Below are positions 43,414 through 51,764 of a stretch of 55,305 nucleotides of DNA, one piece after another. The stretch covers positions 1 to 55,305 of the forward strand of contig NZ_SKFH01000027.1 in NCBI RefSeq assembly GCF_004343705.1, written 5' to 3'. The position numbers were made by a program, and so were the translations under genes. This stretch comes from Flaviaesturariibacter aridisoli. GTDB taxonomy: Bacteria; Bacteroidota; Bacteroidia; Chitinophagales; Chitinophagaceae. The stretch's first letter is position 1. Every line of letters begins with the position of its first letter. A model generated the notes under the pieces. The model worked only from the letters and a program-made list of their open reading frames with translations, searched no databases and was not told the DNA's origin.

Positions 43414-43995
43414 CTAGCCCTGCTTGCGCACATATTTGGTGAGAATCACGATCTGCTGGCCTTCCACGCGGCCCTCGATCTGGCCGGTGTTGTCGGGCAC
43501 GAGGCGAATGTTGCGTACCACCGTGCCGAGGCGCGCGGTGAGCGTGGATCCTTTTACGTCGAGAGATTTGGTGAGCACCACCGAGTCGCCGTTTTGGAGC
43601 ACGGCGCCATAGGCATCGCGGTGCAGGTCCACGGAGGCGTCGCCTTCGTGGTCGCCGGTGGAGCGGGCCCAGGCGAGGCGCTCGTCGTCGAGGTAGAGGA
43701 GGTCGAGGTTTTCGGCGGCCCAGCTTTCCTGGCGCAGGCGGTTGAGCATCCGCCAGGCAACCACCTGGATGGCCGGCACTTCGCTCCACATCGTTTCGCC
43801 CAGCTTGCGCCAGTGGGCCGGGTCGAGCTCGGCGCGCTTTTCGAGCTGCGCCCGGCAGGTGCCGCAGGCCAGCAGCGTGCCGTCCGCATCGCGGTATTCC
43901 GCGCCGGGCACTTCGTATACCTGCAGATCATCCGTGCCGCCGCACAGCTCGCAGCGGCCGCCGCTTCTTTCGTTCAAAACATCCTCGAGTTTCAT
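43414..43995 (-). CDS. phnA: PhnA/YjdM-like zinc-ribbon protein
   Basis: 193 residues. An N-terminal zinc ribbon (RCELCGG with CGTC about 25 residues later) is followed by a PhnA C-terminal domain (about 125-193). That domain contains DAYGAVLQNGDSVVLTKSLD, VKGSTLTARLGTVVRNIRL and EGRVEGQQIVILTKYVRK. Despite its old name the family is not a phosphonate hydrolase in general, and its function is unsettled. The middle (about 60-120) is a longer insert than in short YjdM proteins. Its ATG overlaps the MFS stop (ATGA), so the two are translated together. Confidence 0.88.
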   Translation of the reverse strand: MKLEDVLNERSGGRCELCGGTDDLQVYEVPGAEYRDADGTLLACGTCRAQLEKRAELDPAHWRKLGETMWSEVPAIQVVAWRMLNRLRQESWAAENLDLLYLDDERLAWARSTGDHEGDASVDLHRDAYGAVLQNGDSVVLTKSLDVKGSTLTARLGTVVRNIRLVPDNTGQIEGRVEGQQIVILTKYVRKQG

Positions 43996-45182
43996 ATGCG
44001 CTTCTTTGCGTGGCGAAGATAGGACCTGTAGCCCACGAGTGCCACCAGCAGCGCCAGCGCCGACCAAAGGAGCAGCTGCACGCTGACCCCCGTCCAGCCA
44101 CCGAGGCTCCAGCACTGCACGCCGGCCCAGGTGCCGAAGGCGCCGCCGATGAACATGCAGGTCATGTATACCGTATTTATACGGCTGTGGGCCGCTTCGT
44201 CAAGGCTATACACCTGCGCGAGGTTGTTGACCTGCGTCGCCTGCACGCCCACGTCGAGCAATACTGTTGCCCCGATAAAAGCCGCGGGCGATTGCGGAAA
44301 GAAGAAAATCCAGAGCACCGAGGCAATGAGTATCAGTACAGTGAACAACTGGATCCGCGATGGCGGCATCCGGTCGGCGAGGCGGCCGAAGGGCGTGGAA
44401 GCGGCGGCACCGCCGATGGCCAGGAAACCAAAAAGACCGATGGTCTTGGCCCCGTAACGAAATGGCGGTCCGCTCAGGTGAAACGTGAGGGTGGTCCAGA
44501 AAGAGCAAAAGGTGCCGAATACGAGCGCGCCCAGCAGCACGATGCGGCGCAGGCGGGCGAAGCGCCCCAGTTGCGCCACCGTGGAGCGGATAAGCCCAAC
44601 GTAGGAGCCGCTGTAGGTGGCTGCCACGCGCGGTAACCCGAAGGCCACGAGCAGGGACGTGAGCACAAGCAACCCCGCCGACAGTCCATACACCCAGCGC
44701 CAGCCGAGCCAGCCGGCAACGGCACCACTGAAGATGCGGGCGCCGAGGATGCCCACCAGCGCGCCGGTAAACACGATGCCGACGATCTTGCCTTTGTCGC
44801 GGCGCGCCAGGGCGGCGGCCATGGGCATCAGCACCTGCGTGGCCGTGGCGAATACGCCGGTAGCGAAGGAAAGCGCGAAGAGACCCGCCGGGTGCCGCAC
44901 CTGTGTCAGCAGCAGGAGCACCACGATGAGCGCTCCCTGCAAAAGCAGGATAAGCCGCTTCCGGTCGGTCTTGTCGCCGAGGGGCGTCAGCAGCAGCAGG
45001 CCGAGGCCGTAGCCGGCCTGGGTGAGCACAGGCAGGTAGCCGGTGGCGCCCTCGCTCAGCCCCAGGTCGCGGGCAATGTCGTTGAGGATAGGCTGGTTGT
45101 AATAAATGTTGGCCACACAGACGCCGGCGCCAGCCGAAAGAATACCGATCTGCGCTCCTGAAATACCCCGTGCATCGTTCAT
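43992..45182 (-). CDS. MFS efflux transporter
   Basis: 396 residues starting MNDARGISGAQIGILSAGAG, with 12 predicted helices in two halves. The first cytoplasmic loop carries a PLGDKTDRKRL motif, and a matching loop (PFGRLADRMPP) lies at the start of the second half. The segment VANIYYNQPILNDIARDLGL is typical of the YnfM/AraJ-like drug-efflux branch. It probably exports a small molecule. The start at 45182 is fixed by a perfect -7 box 5 nt upstream; a further 60-nt extension would overlie that box. It is translationally coupled to the PhnA-like gene. Confidence 0.9.
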   Translation of the reverse strand: MNDARGISGAQIGILSAGAGVCVANIYYNQPILNDIARDLGLSEGATGYLPVLTQAGYGLGLLLLTPLGDKTDRKRLILLLQGALIVVLLLLTQVRHPAGLFALSFATGVFATATQVLMPMAAALARRDKGKIVGIVFTGALVGILGARIFSGAVAGWLGWRWVYGLSAGLLVLTSLLVAFGLPRVAATYSGSYVGLIRSTVAQLGRFARLRRIVLLGALVFGTFCSFWTTLTFHLSGPPFRYGAKTIGLFGFLAIGGAAASTPFGRLADRMPPSRIQLFTVLILIASVLWIFFFPQSPAAFIGATVLLDVGVQATQVNNLAQVYSLDEAAHSRINTVYMTCMFIGGAFGTWAGVQCWSLGGWTGVSVQLLLWSALALLVALVGYRSYLRHAKKRI

Positions 45183-45187
45183 CGCCG

Positions 45188-45195
45188 CAAAGGTA
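45188..45195 (-). promoter_or_regulatory. -7 box TACCTTTG of the MFS gene
   Basis: Perfect TAnnTTTG ending 5 nt from ATG 45182; it implies a leaderless transcript. Confidence 0.65.
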
Positions 45196-45241
45196 GCCGC
45201 GGGAACAAGGGCGGGAGCGGAGCGCCGATCGGTAAACGGCA

Positions 45242-45715
45242 TCAGCGGGCCGCCGCGGCCGCTTCGAGAGCGGCGATGTCCATCTTCACCATCTTCATCA
45301 TGGCGCCCATCACCCGGCCCTTGGCGGCGGCATCACCCGCCTTCAGCAGCTGCGGCAGCTGCACCGGCACGATCTGCCAGGAAAGCCCGAAGCGGTCTTT
45401 GAGCCAGCCGCAGCGCGACGCCTTGCCGCCATCCGCCAACAGCGCCTCCCAGTACCGGTCGATCTCCTCCTGCGTTTCGCAATGGACCACGAAAGAAACG
45501 GCCTCGGTGAACTGGTAATGCGGCCCCCCATTGAGGGCGATATATTTCAGGCCGAACAGCTCGAAGGCCATCGTCATCACCGAGCCTTCCGGGCCGGGGC
45601 CATGCGGGCCGTAACGCTCCGTTTGGGTCACCGTGCCGCCAAACAGGCCGGTATAGAAGCCAACGGCTTCTTCGGCCTTATCATTGAACCAGAGAAAGGG
45701 GGTGATCTTTTGCAT
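45242..45715 (-). CDS. VOC-family protein, PhnB/3-demethylubiquinone-methyltransferase-like
   Basis: 157 residues starting MQKITPFLWFNDKAEEAVGF. The module includes YTGLFGGTVTQTERYGP, MTMAFELFGLKYIALNGGP and FSWQ-like RFGLSWQIVP, then a helical tail (AAKGRVMGAMMKMVKMDIAAL). This matches the PhnB-like VOC group (YybH/PhnB), whose biochemical role is largely unknown despite its database name. It has its own promoter box upstream and ends 59 nt before the MFS start on the same strand. Confidence 0.9.
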   Translation of the reverse strand: MQKITPFLWFNDKAEEAVGFYTGLFGGTVTQTERYGPHGPGPEGSVMTMAFELFGLKYIALNGGPHYQFTEAVSFVVHCETQEEIDRYWEALLADGGKASRCGWLKDRFGLSWQIVPVQLPQLLKAGDAAAKGRVMGAMMKMVKMDIAALEAAAAAR

Positions 45716-45731
45716 AACAGCGGTTTTGCTG

Positions 45732-45739
45732 CAAACCTA
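45732..45739 (-). promoter_or_regulatory. -7 box TAGGTTTG of the VOC gene
   Basis: Perfect TAnnTTTG, 16 nt before ATG 45715. Confidence 0.6.
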
Positions 45740-45839
45740 ACCCCTGGGGCGCAGAGCCCGGGGGCGTTCTGCGACATTCCGCGGGTATTTTGCGCCCGCG
45801 GGGCCGCGCGCCCTCCTAGGCGGAATGCGGCCGGGCACG

Positions 45840-45847
45840 TATCTTTG
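45840..45847 (+). promoter_or_regulatory. -7 box TATCTTTG of the TPR membrane protein gene
   Basis: Perfect TAnnTTTG, 18 nt before ATG 45866. Confidence 0.6.
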
Positions 45848-45865
45848 CCCCCCTTTTCAGAAATT

Positions 45866-46519
45866 ATGAAATTCTACAATACGCTTATCCGCTACCGCCT
45901 GCCGCTGGGCATCGGGCTCATTGTCCTGGGCATCGTCCTCAACGTGACGGTCAGCGGCTTCTGGCCCGTGTTTCCCCTCTACTTCGTAGGCGCCATTCTC
46001 CTCTTCGGCCACTTTTTCTTTGGTCCGCTGCGTCTCATCCAGGAGCATATGGAAAGCGGCAACATGGAAGAAGCCCAGAAGGTGATCGACTCGGTGAAAT
46101 TTCCCAACCTGCTCTACAAGCCGATCCGCTCGGTGTATTTCACGCTGAAGGGCAACATCGCCATGATGAACCAGGACTACGACAATGCCGAGAAGCACAT
46201 GAAGAAAGGCCTCGACCTGGGCATGCCGATGAAGGAAGCCGAAGGCGCCTCGCTGCTGCAGATGGGTATGCTGGCGATGCAGAAGAACGACCTCCGCACC
46301 GGCGAGCGCTACATCCGCGAGGCGCTGCGCAAGGGCCTGCACGACAAGGAAAGCCAGGCCGCCGCCTACCTGCAGATGTGCAGCATCATGATGAACAAGC
46401 GCGAGTTCCGCGCCGCCAAGGAATTCTTCCGCAAAACAAAAGCCTGCAAACCCACCACGCCCCAGATCGTGGACCAGATCAAGCAGATCGAAAAATACAT
46501 CGCCCGAATGCCTGGATGA
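45866..46519 (+). CDS. Membrane-anchored TPR protein
   Basis: 217 residues. Two N-terminal membrane helices (LPLGIGLIVLGIVLNVTVSG, VFPLYFVGAILLFGHFFFG) are followed by a helical-repeat domain with TPR-like pairs: ESGNMEEAQKVIDSVKFP, NQDYDNAEKHMKKGLDLG, KNDLRTGERYIREALRKG and KREFRAAKEFFRKTKACK. It probably serves as an assembly or adaptor protein at the inner membrane. No partner is evident nearby. A terminator follows, so the gene is likely monocistronic. Confidence 0.85.
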   Translation: MKFYNTLIRYRLPLGIGLIVLGIVLNVTVSGFWPVFPLYFVGAILLFGHFFFGPLRLIQEHMESGNMEEAQKVIDSVKFPNLLYKPIRSVYFTLKGNIAMMNQDYDNAEKHMKKGLDLGMPMKEAEGASLLQMGMLAMQKNDLRTGERYIREALRKGLHDKESQAAAYLQMCSIMMNKREFRAAKEFFRKTKACKPTTPQIVDQIKQIEKYIARMPG

Positions 46520-46552
46520 GGACGTGAGGCGTGAGCTCGCGATGCAACGCAA

Positions 46553-46583
46553 GAAGAAAGGATGCCGAGGGCATCCTTTCTTC
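46553..46583 (+). terminator. Rho-independent terminator
   Basis: Perfect stem GAAGAAAGGATGCC/GGCATCCTTTCTTC with a short loop, 33 nt past the TPR gene. It may also serve the converging DUF952 gene. Confidence 0.8.
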
Positions 46584-46621
46584 GTTATAGGCGTCAGCGC
46601 TCACGGCTGACGGCTCACGCC

Positions 46622-46930
46622 TCACGAATCAAGCTGCTCCACCGACACAACGGCTTCCACATTCAGCGGGCCGTAGATATGCGGAAACTCCTCGCCCACG
46701 GAAGGAGCCAGCTCCCACTTCAGCTCATGGGTCAGCTTCGACGTATCGATCGTCAGCTTTACCAGCCCGGACTGCCCGGCGAAGTAGCGTTGCAAAACGC
46801 CCTGCACCTGCCGCTCGTCGGCGCTGGCGTGGATGAAGCCTTCCACAGGAAGAGAGGCCGCTTCGTAAAAGCCCTGCTGCTGCGCCTGTTCCCATTCGGC
46901 GCGCGTCGTTACATGATAGATCGTAGCCAT
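46622..46930 (-). CDS. DUF952 family protein
   Basis: 102 residues starting MATIYHVTTRAEWEQAQQQG. The family's signature is visible: EGFIHAS, YFAGQSGLVKLTIDTSKL, LKWELA and FPHIYGPLN. Function is not established; the fold resembles ADP-ribosyltransferase-like small proteins. A near-consensus -7 box (CATCTTTG) lies a few bases upstream. It converges on the TPR gene and diverges from the BlaI/BlaR operon. Confidence 0.88.
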   Translation of the reverse strand: MATIYHVTTRAEWEQAQQQGFYEAASLPVEGFIHASADERQVQGVLQRYFAGQSGLVKLTIDTSKLTHELKWELAPSVGEEFPHIYGPLNVEAVVSVEQLDS

Positions 46931-46969
46931 GCCGCAAAGATGAGGCGCCGCCAGCTTTGCTGAAATAAA

Positions 46970-47003
46970 ACTAAATGTTTAGTTGTTCGACTAAAATATT
47001 AGT
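46970..47003 (+). promoter_or_regulatory. Twin BlaI-type operators
   Basis: ACTAAATGTTTAGT (46970-46983) and ACTAAAATATTAGT (46990-47003) are two 14-bp inverted repeats 20 bp apart centre to centre, in the promoter region of a BlaI-family gene. This is the usual place for BlaI/MecI dimer sites. The leader that follows (47010-47105) contains repeated AATAGACTAATA and AATAAACTAATAAAC. Confidence 0.7.
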
Positions 47004-47105
47004 TGTAGGTTAGCGTTCATAGAAAGAGGAAGAGCTCAGAGAGGTTAGGAGGTTGGTAGCGAACCTGCTTTCCCAATAGACTAATAGACCAATAAACTAA
47101 TAAAC

Positions 47106-47468
47106 ATGAAAACGCTTACCAAGGCCGAAGAGCAGGTGATGCAGGCGCTCTGGAAGCTGGGCGAGGGTTTTACCCGCGACCTGCTGGAGGTATTGCCCGA
47201 GCCGAAGCCGCACCAGAACACAGTAGCTACGCTGCTGAAGATCCTTGTGGACAAAGGCTTTGCTGCCATCCGCGTGGTGGGCCGGCAGCACCAATACTAT
47301 CCACTCGTGAGCAAGTCATCGTATTCCAAGTCGTCGCTGAAGAATATGGTGAAGAATTATTTCAGCGGCTCGTATACCGAAGCCGTGTCTTTCATGGTGC
47401 AGGAGAACGGGCTTAGCCTCGACGACCTGGAAGCCTTGGTGAAGCAAATCAAAAAATCAAAGAAATGA
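47106..47468 (+). CDS. blaI: BlaI/MecI/CopY-family repressor
   Basis: 120 residues. A winged helix-turn-helix runs through LTKAEEQVMQALWKLGEGFT, KPHQNTVATLLKILVDKGF and RVVGRQHQYYPLV. The C-terminal dimer helices are KSSLKNMVKNYFSGSYTEAV and SLDDLEALVKQIKKSKK. It represses its own operon until the partner membrane peptidase inactivates it. Its stop overlaps the BlaR-type start by ATGA. Twin palindromes upstream are its likely sites. Regulated targets other than this operon are not in the window; no beta-lactamase gene is seen. Confidence 0.93.
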   Translation: MKTLTKAEEQVMQALWKLGEGFTRDLLEVLPEPKPHQNTVATLLKILVDKGFAAIRVVGRQHQYYPLVSKSSYSKSSLKNMVKNYFSGSYTEAVSFMVQENGLSLDDLEALVKQIKKSKK

Positions 47469-49561
47469 GCAGCCTGTTTCCTTACCTGCTGAAAACCGTG
47501 CTGTGTGCAGCGCTCCTGTATGGCTACTATTGGCTCGCCCTGCGCAACCGCGTCTTCCACCAGTGGAACCGCTTTTACCTGCTGCTGATCGTGCCCCTGT
47601 CGCTGCTGCTGCCGCTGGCGCGGATCGAAGTGACACGGCCCGCCGCCACGGCTGCCGAACTGCCGGTGCGGCTGCTGCAGGTGGTGAGCGACGGCAATGC
47701 GTACGTAGAAACGGTTGTACCGCAAACGCGCGGCTTCGATCCGATGACTGCCGTGTACTGTATTTATACGGTAGTGGCACTGGTGCTTTTGTTTCGCTTT
47801 GGCCGTAGCCTGCTGGCCCTGCTGCGCCTGGCGCGCCGCTACCCGGCGCAACGCGTCGGCGAGGTGGATTTTATCCTGGTGCCGGTGCCGGGCACGCCGT
47901 TCTCCTTCTTCCGCCGCGTGTTCTGGAACCCCGCGCTCGACCCATCCACCGAAGGCGGACAGCAGATCCTGCAGCACGAACTCGTACACGTACGCGAGCG
48001 GCACTCCTTCGATAAGCTGCTGTTGCAGGCGGCCCTCGTTCTTTGCTGGTTCAACCCGATATTCTGGCTCCTGCGCAACGAGCTGCACCTCGTGCACGAG
48101 TTCATTGCCGACGAGCGCTCGGTACGCGACCGCGACGCCGGCACGCTGGCCGCGTTGATCCTGCAAGCGGCCTATCCCGAACAATACGCCGGGCTTACGA
48201 ATCCCTTTTTTCACCGCGCCATCAAACGTAGACTCTATATGCTAAACCAGTTGCAAAAGACCCGCGTTCGCTACTTCGGACGCGTGGCGGCCCTGCCCCT
48301 GCTCGGGCTCATCGCTTTCACCTTCGCCGTTCGCGCCCAGAAGAGCGAGCCGGTAGTCGTCACACAAACCAACTCCGAAAAATTTACTGTCGTGATCGAT
48401 GCCGGGCATGGGCGTATGGCCGATGGCGGCTGGAACGGCGCCAGAAGCAATGGCGTGACCGAAGACCAGCTGGTGCTGGACCTGGCGCAGCGCATCAAAG
48501 CCCTGAATGCCGACCCCAACCTCAACATCGTTTTCACACGTGCCGATGAAAACATTGTGGACCTGAAAGAGCGTCCCGAGATCGCCCGCCGTGCCGGCGC
48601 CCGCCTCTTTTTATCGCTGCATGTGGACCAATACGTAGTAAGCAATGGCCCGCTCACGGGCGCTCCTGAAGGCTTCAGCGTTTATGTGTCTGCAGACACC
48701 GGCGTGCGCGCCGGAAGCCGGCTGTTTGGTTCGGCGTTGCAACAATCGCTGACCAAGGTATATCCAACCGACGGACAGCTGCGGAATCTCGGCGCATGGG
48801 TATTGAAGAACAGTCCCTGCCCGGCAGCACTCATCGAACTGGGCTACATCGACAAAGATGCCGACCGCGCCTTCTTAACGAAAGATTCCAACCGCGACCG
48901 CATTGCGCAGGCCATCCTGAATTCGATCGCTGCTTACCGACAGCAGGTCCCGAATGCTTCAGCGGATGTACTGCCCGCAAAAGCGACGTCGGATGTATCG
49001 CCTGCCGCTCCCGCGGCCGACCTGCGCCCTGTGCAAGCTCCGGCAGATGTGCGCGCATCGGGCCCGGCAGCCGCACCCGCCGACGTTATCGAGTCCGTCG
49101 ACGTCAACCCCGACCGCAGCGTAACGCTCGTATATGGCAGCGGACGGAAAGACAGCATGAGCGCATCGGATGCCGTAGCGCTGGGCTACCTCAATAATAT
49201 CGATGGAATTGTAACGCCGGTCCGGTCTTCTCAAAACCCGCGCAGCGCGGTGCCACTTAAGCCTGTAGTCATCGGGTTGAAGTCGGGCGATACGCTAAGC
49301 GTGGAAATCGCACGCGCGCTGCCTGTGCAGGCGATCATCAGCCCCGACGGACTCTCCATCGAAAGTTGTACGCTTACGGCCAATATGTCCAACGGGGAAA
49401 TCTGGGAGGCCCCTATGAAAGACCGGCAGACGACTACCCAGATGAAGAGGCTTTTGCAACAAGCCTGGAGCGGCATGATGATCACCGTCGACAACCGCAC
49501 CTACCGCGCCCAGGACGGCAGCGTGAAAAAAGCGCCATCGCTTGTTTATTTCGTAAAATAA
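47465..49561 (+). CDS. BlaR1-type M56 membrane peptidase fused to an N-acetylmuramoyl-L-alanine amidase
   Basis: 698 residues. Residues 1-290 are the M56 sensor-protease: membrane helices, the zinc motif HELVH (His171, Glu172, His175), then NPIFWLLRNELHLVHEFIAD, and a last helix near 275-295 (AALPLLGLIAFTFAV). Residues about 305-495 are an Amidase_3 domain with all expected ligands: His315 in DAGHG, a Glu in TEDQLVL, the His of LSLHVD and the Glu of LIELGY. A Pro/Ala/Asp linker and a ~180-residue unknown domain complete it. The amidase should lie outside the inner membrane, where it can touch peptidoglycan, while the M56 site acts on BlaI. The usual penicillin-binding sensor domain is replaced by a peptidoglycan-cutting domain. 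Confidence 0.9.
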   Translation: MSSLFPYLLKTVLCAALLYGYYWLALRNRVFHQWNRFYLLLIVPLSLLLPLARIEVTRPAATAAELPVRLLQVVSDGNAYVETVVPQTRGFDPMTAVYCIYTVVALVLLFRFGRSLLALLRLARRYPAQRVGEVDFILVPVPGTPFSFFRRVFWNPALDPSTEGGQQILQHELVHVRERHSFDKLLLQAALVLCWFNPIFWLLRNELHLVHEFIADERSVRDRDAGTLAALILQAAYPEQYAGLTNPFFHRAIKRRLYMLNQLQKTRVRYFGRVAALPLLGLIAFTFAVRAQKSEPVVVTQTNSEKFTVVIDAGHGRMADGGWNGARSNGVTEDQLVLDLAQRIKALNADPNLNIVFTRADENIVDLKERPEIARRAGARLFLSLHVDQYVVSNGPLTGAPEGFSVYVSADTGVRAGSRLFGSALQQSLTKVYPTDGQLRNLGAWVLKNSPCPAALIELGYIDKDADRAFLTKDSNRDRIAQAILNSIAAYRQQVPNASADVLPAKATSDVSPAAPAADLRPVQAPADVRASGPAAAPADVIESVDVNPDRSVTLVYGSGRKDSMSASDAVALGYLNNIDGIVTPVRSSQNPRSAVPLKPVVIGLKSGDTLSVEIARALPVQAIISPDGLSIESCTLTANMSNGEIWEAPMKDRQTTTQMKRLLQQAWSGMMITVDNRTYRAQDGSVKKAPSLVYFVK

Positions 49562-49563
49562 GA

Positions 49564-50028
49564 TTACCCGAGTGTTCCCAGCAGCTGGGTGATCTTTTCC
49601 CTCCGGTAGGCGAAAAGATCATCCAGCTGTTTTTTTATGAAAGAAGACCCCAAACGTCCCAGGAAGCCAAAGGGCAGGCGGTAGTGCACGATATCGGTCA
49701 TCTCCACTCCACCGGGGATCTCTTTGAAATGGTGTTCATGGTGCCAAAGCGCATAAGGTCCCTGGCGCTGCTCGTCTACAAAGAAATGGGGGCGCTGCAC
49801 CTGCGTGATCTCCGTCATCCAGAACAGCGGGATGCCGAACAGCGGTCGCACTTTGTAGGTGATGATCTGGCCCGGGTACGCCTCCTCCCGATACAATTCA
49901 TTGGTAAATTTCAGGTTGAGCTTTTCGGGCGTGATCAGCGCCAGATTTTTGGGGTGCGAAAAGAAATCCCAGGCCTGCTCCAGGCCAATGGGCATCCGCT
50001 GTACCTGTTTCAGCACATATACACTCAT
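49564..50028 (-). CDS. SRPBCC (START-like ligand-binding) protein
   Basis: 154 residues starting MSVYVLKQVQRMPIGLEQAW. DFFSHPKNLALITPEKLNL, GQIITYKVRPLFGIPLFWMT and EITQVQRPHFFVDEQ mark a coenzyme-Q-binding/ polyketide-cyclase-like SRPBCC protein of the YfbG/ligand-binding type common in Bacteroidota. It ends IVHYRLPFGFLGRL. It binds a hydrophobic ligand; the ligand is unknown. It lies 75 nt downstream of the FAD oxidoreductase gene on the same strand and is probably co-transcribed with it. Confidence 0.88.
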   Translation of the reverse strand: MSVYVLKQVQRMPIGLEQAWDFFSHPKNLALITPEKLNLKFTNELYREEAYPGQIITYKVRPLFGIPLFWMTEITQVQRPHFFVDEQRQGPYALWHHEHHFKEIPGGVEMTDIVHYRLPFGFLGRLGSSFIKKQLDDLFAYRREKITQLLGTLG

Positions 50029-50103
50029 ACGCTCAAAACAAAAACGCCGCCCAAAAGTTCGCAACACCCATCCCGTTCTCTCGTTTTCTCGTTCTCTCGT
50101 TCT

Positions 50104-51627
50104 TTACAGGTCTTCCAGGTCGATCTTTTCCAGGCCTGCCCGCGCCGGCCCTGTGAGCACGTCGCCGGTAATGGAGTAGCGCGCACCATGGCAGGGGCAG
50201 TCCCAGCTTTGCTCGGCGCGGTTCCAATCCACCACGCACTTCGCATGCGTGCACACCGGGTTGAGCGCGTAGAGCTTGCCGGCCTCATTCCGGTAGATGG
50301 CCACGTTCGTGCCTTCGTATTTCACCACGCGTCCCTCGCCGGGCGCGATCCCGGCCAGCTCGGGCAGTTTCCCGGCTTTGAGGCGCTTGCCCACAAACTG
50401 CGCCACCACGTCGGCATTTTCCTTCACGAAGTCCATAAAGCCTGCCACCGGCTTGACGCGTCCCGGCGCGAGCAGCGATGCATAGCCGCTCTCGCCTTTC
50501 ACGATGAGGTCGCTGAGCAGCTGCGCGGCGATATGGCTGTAGGTCATCCCGTTGCCGCTGTAGCCGGTGGCCACCAGTACGTTGTCGGGGTTGCCGGGCA
50601 GGTGGCCGATATAGGGCAGGCCGTCGGCCGGCTCGAAGTATTGCGAAGACCAGTGAAAGGCGATCTCCTCCACCGCGTAATGATTGCGCAGGTAGGCTTC
50701 CAGCTGCGCGAAGCACTGTTCGGTATTGGTCACGTGGGCCGTCTTGTGGTCTTCACCACCGGCGATGAGGTAGCGCTTGCCGTCCACCTCCTGCGTGCGG
50801 AAATAGTGGTAGGGATCGTAGAGGTCGTAGGCCAGGCCGTCGGGGTAGTTGTGGTCGCTGAGCGTGGCGGCGACCGCATAACTACGGTAGGGCGCGTTGC
50901 GGAAGTGGAGCAGGTTGATGCCCGGCGGGATGTGCGTGGCCCACACGAGCCAGCGGGCGCTGATCTCGCCGCGCGAGGTCTTCACCCGGAGCAGCTCACC
51001 TTCCTTTTCGAAGGTCTCCACGCGGCAGCCCTGCAGCACGAGGCCGCCGGCGGCCCCGAAGGCCTTGTCGAGACCCAGCACGTAGCGGGTGGGATGAAAC
51101 TGCGCCTGGCGGCGGTACACGATCGCCTTGCGGAAGGGCATCGGCACGGGGATGCTTTCGGTATACGCTACTTCGGCGCCGGCGTTGACCGACGCCTCGA
51201 ACATTTTGTACAACTGCTTTTCCTGCTCCTCGGTTTGGGCATATACGTAACCATCCTTTTCGGCGTGGCTGCAGTCGATGCCGAACTCGGCAATGTGCCG
51301 CTTCACGAGGTCGAGGGCGGAGCGGGCGGCGCTGTGGAGGAGGCGGGAAGCATCTTCACCGAAATCGGATTCCAGCCGGTCGTACGTGCTATCAAAAAAG
51401 GTATTGAGGTGGGCGGTGGTGCCGCCGGTGGTGCCGAAGCACAGCGTGTGGGCTTCCGCTACGATACAGCGCTTGCCCTGCTGCTGCAGCAGGAGCGCCG
51501 TGGCAAGGCCGGTGATGCCGCCGCCCACGACCAGCACGTCCACCGCCTCGCGGGGCATGCTGCCGGAGTCGGCATGGTCGGGAACATTATTCTGCCAAAG
51601 ACTGGTGGTAGCGCCGTCACGTTGCAT
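50104..51627 (-). CDS. FAD-dependent oxidoreductase with C-terminal Rieske [2Fe-2S] domain
   Basis: 507 residues. A dinucleotide fold (VDVLVVGGGITGLATALLL, about 29-47) and a DAO-type catalytic domain contain FGTTGGTTAHLNTFFD and VWATHIPPGINLL. LPYIGHLPG and VATGYSGNGMTYSHIAAQLL close the FAD site. From about 415 comes a Rieske domain with CTH and CPCH ligands (VCTHAKC, WDCPCHGARY). These FAD-Rieske proteins are thought to oxidise amines or similar small molecules, but few are characterised. No obvious membrane segment. The SRPBCC gene follows. Confidence 0.92.
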   Translation of the reverse strand: MQRDGATTSLWQNNVPDHADSGSMPREAVDVLVVGGGITGLATALLLQQQGKRCIVAEAHTLCFGTTGGTTAHLNTFFDSTYDRLESDFGEDASRLLHSAARSALDLVKRHIAEFGIDCSHAEKDGYVYAQTEEQEKQLYKMFEASVNAGAEVAYTESIPVPMPFRKAIVYRRQAQFHPTRYVLGLDKAFGAAGGLVLQGCRVETFEKEGELLRVKTSRGEISARWLVWATHIPPGINLLHFRNAPYRSYAVAATLSDHNYPDGLAYDLYDPYHYFRTQEVDGKRYLIAGGEDHKTAHVTNTEQCFAQLEAYLRNHYAVEEIAFHWSSQYFEPADGLPYIGHLPGNPDNVLVATGYSGNGMTYSHIAAQLLSDLIVKGESGYASLLAPGRVKPVAGFMDFVKENADVVAQFVGKRLKAGKLPELAGIAPGEGRVVKYEGTNVAIYRNEAGKLYALNPVCTHAKCVVDWNRAEQSWDCPCHGARYSITGDVLTGPARAGLEKIDLEDL

Positions 51628-51764
51628 AGAGAGCCGTTTGCCGCTACACGCAAAAAATCTATGCCGGGGGAATTCGGTGAACGGTTAATTGTTAACCGGT
51701 TGGTAAAGGAATAGGCCAATCGTTGAGCTTGACTAACCAATTACCCGGTCCACTCATTAACCGG

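Noticed and set aside
49366-51714. 782-codon plus-strand frame opposite the SRPBCC and FAD-Rieske genes
   Set aside because: Antisense shadow; both minus-strand genes have strong family motifs.
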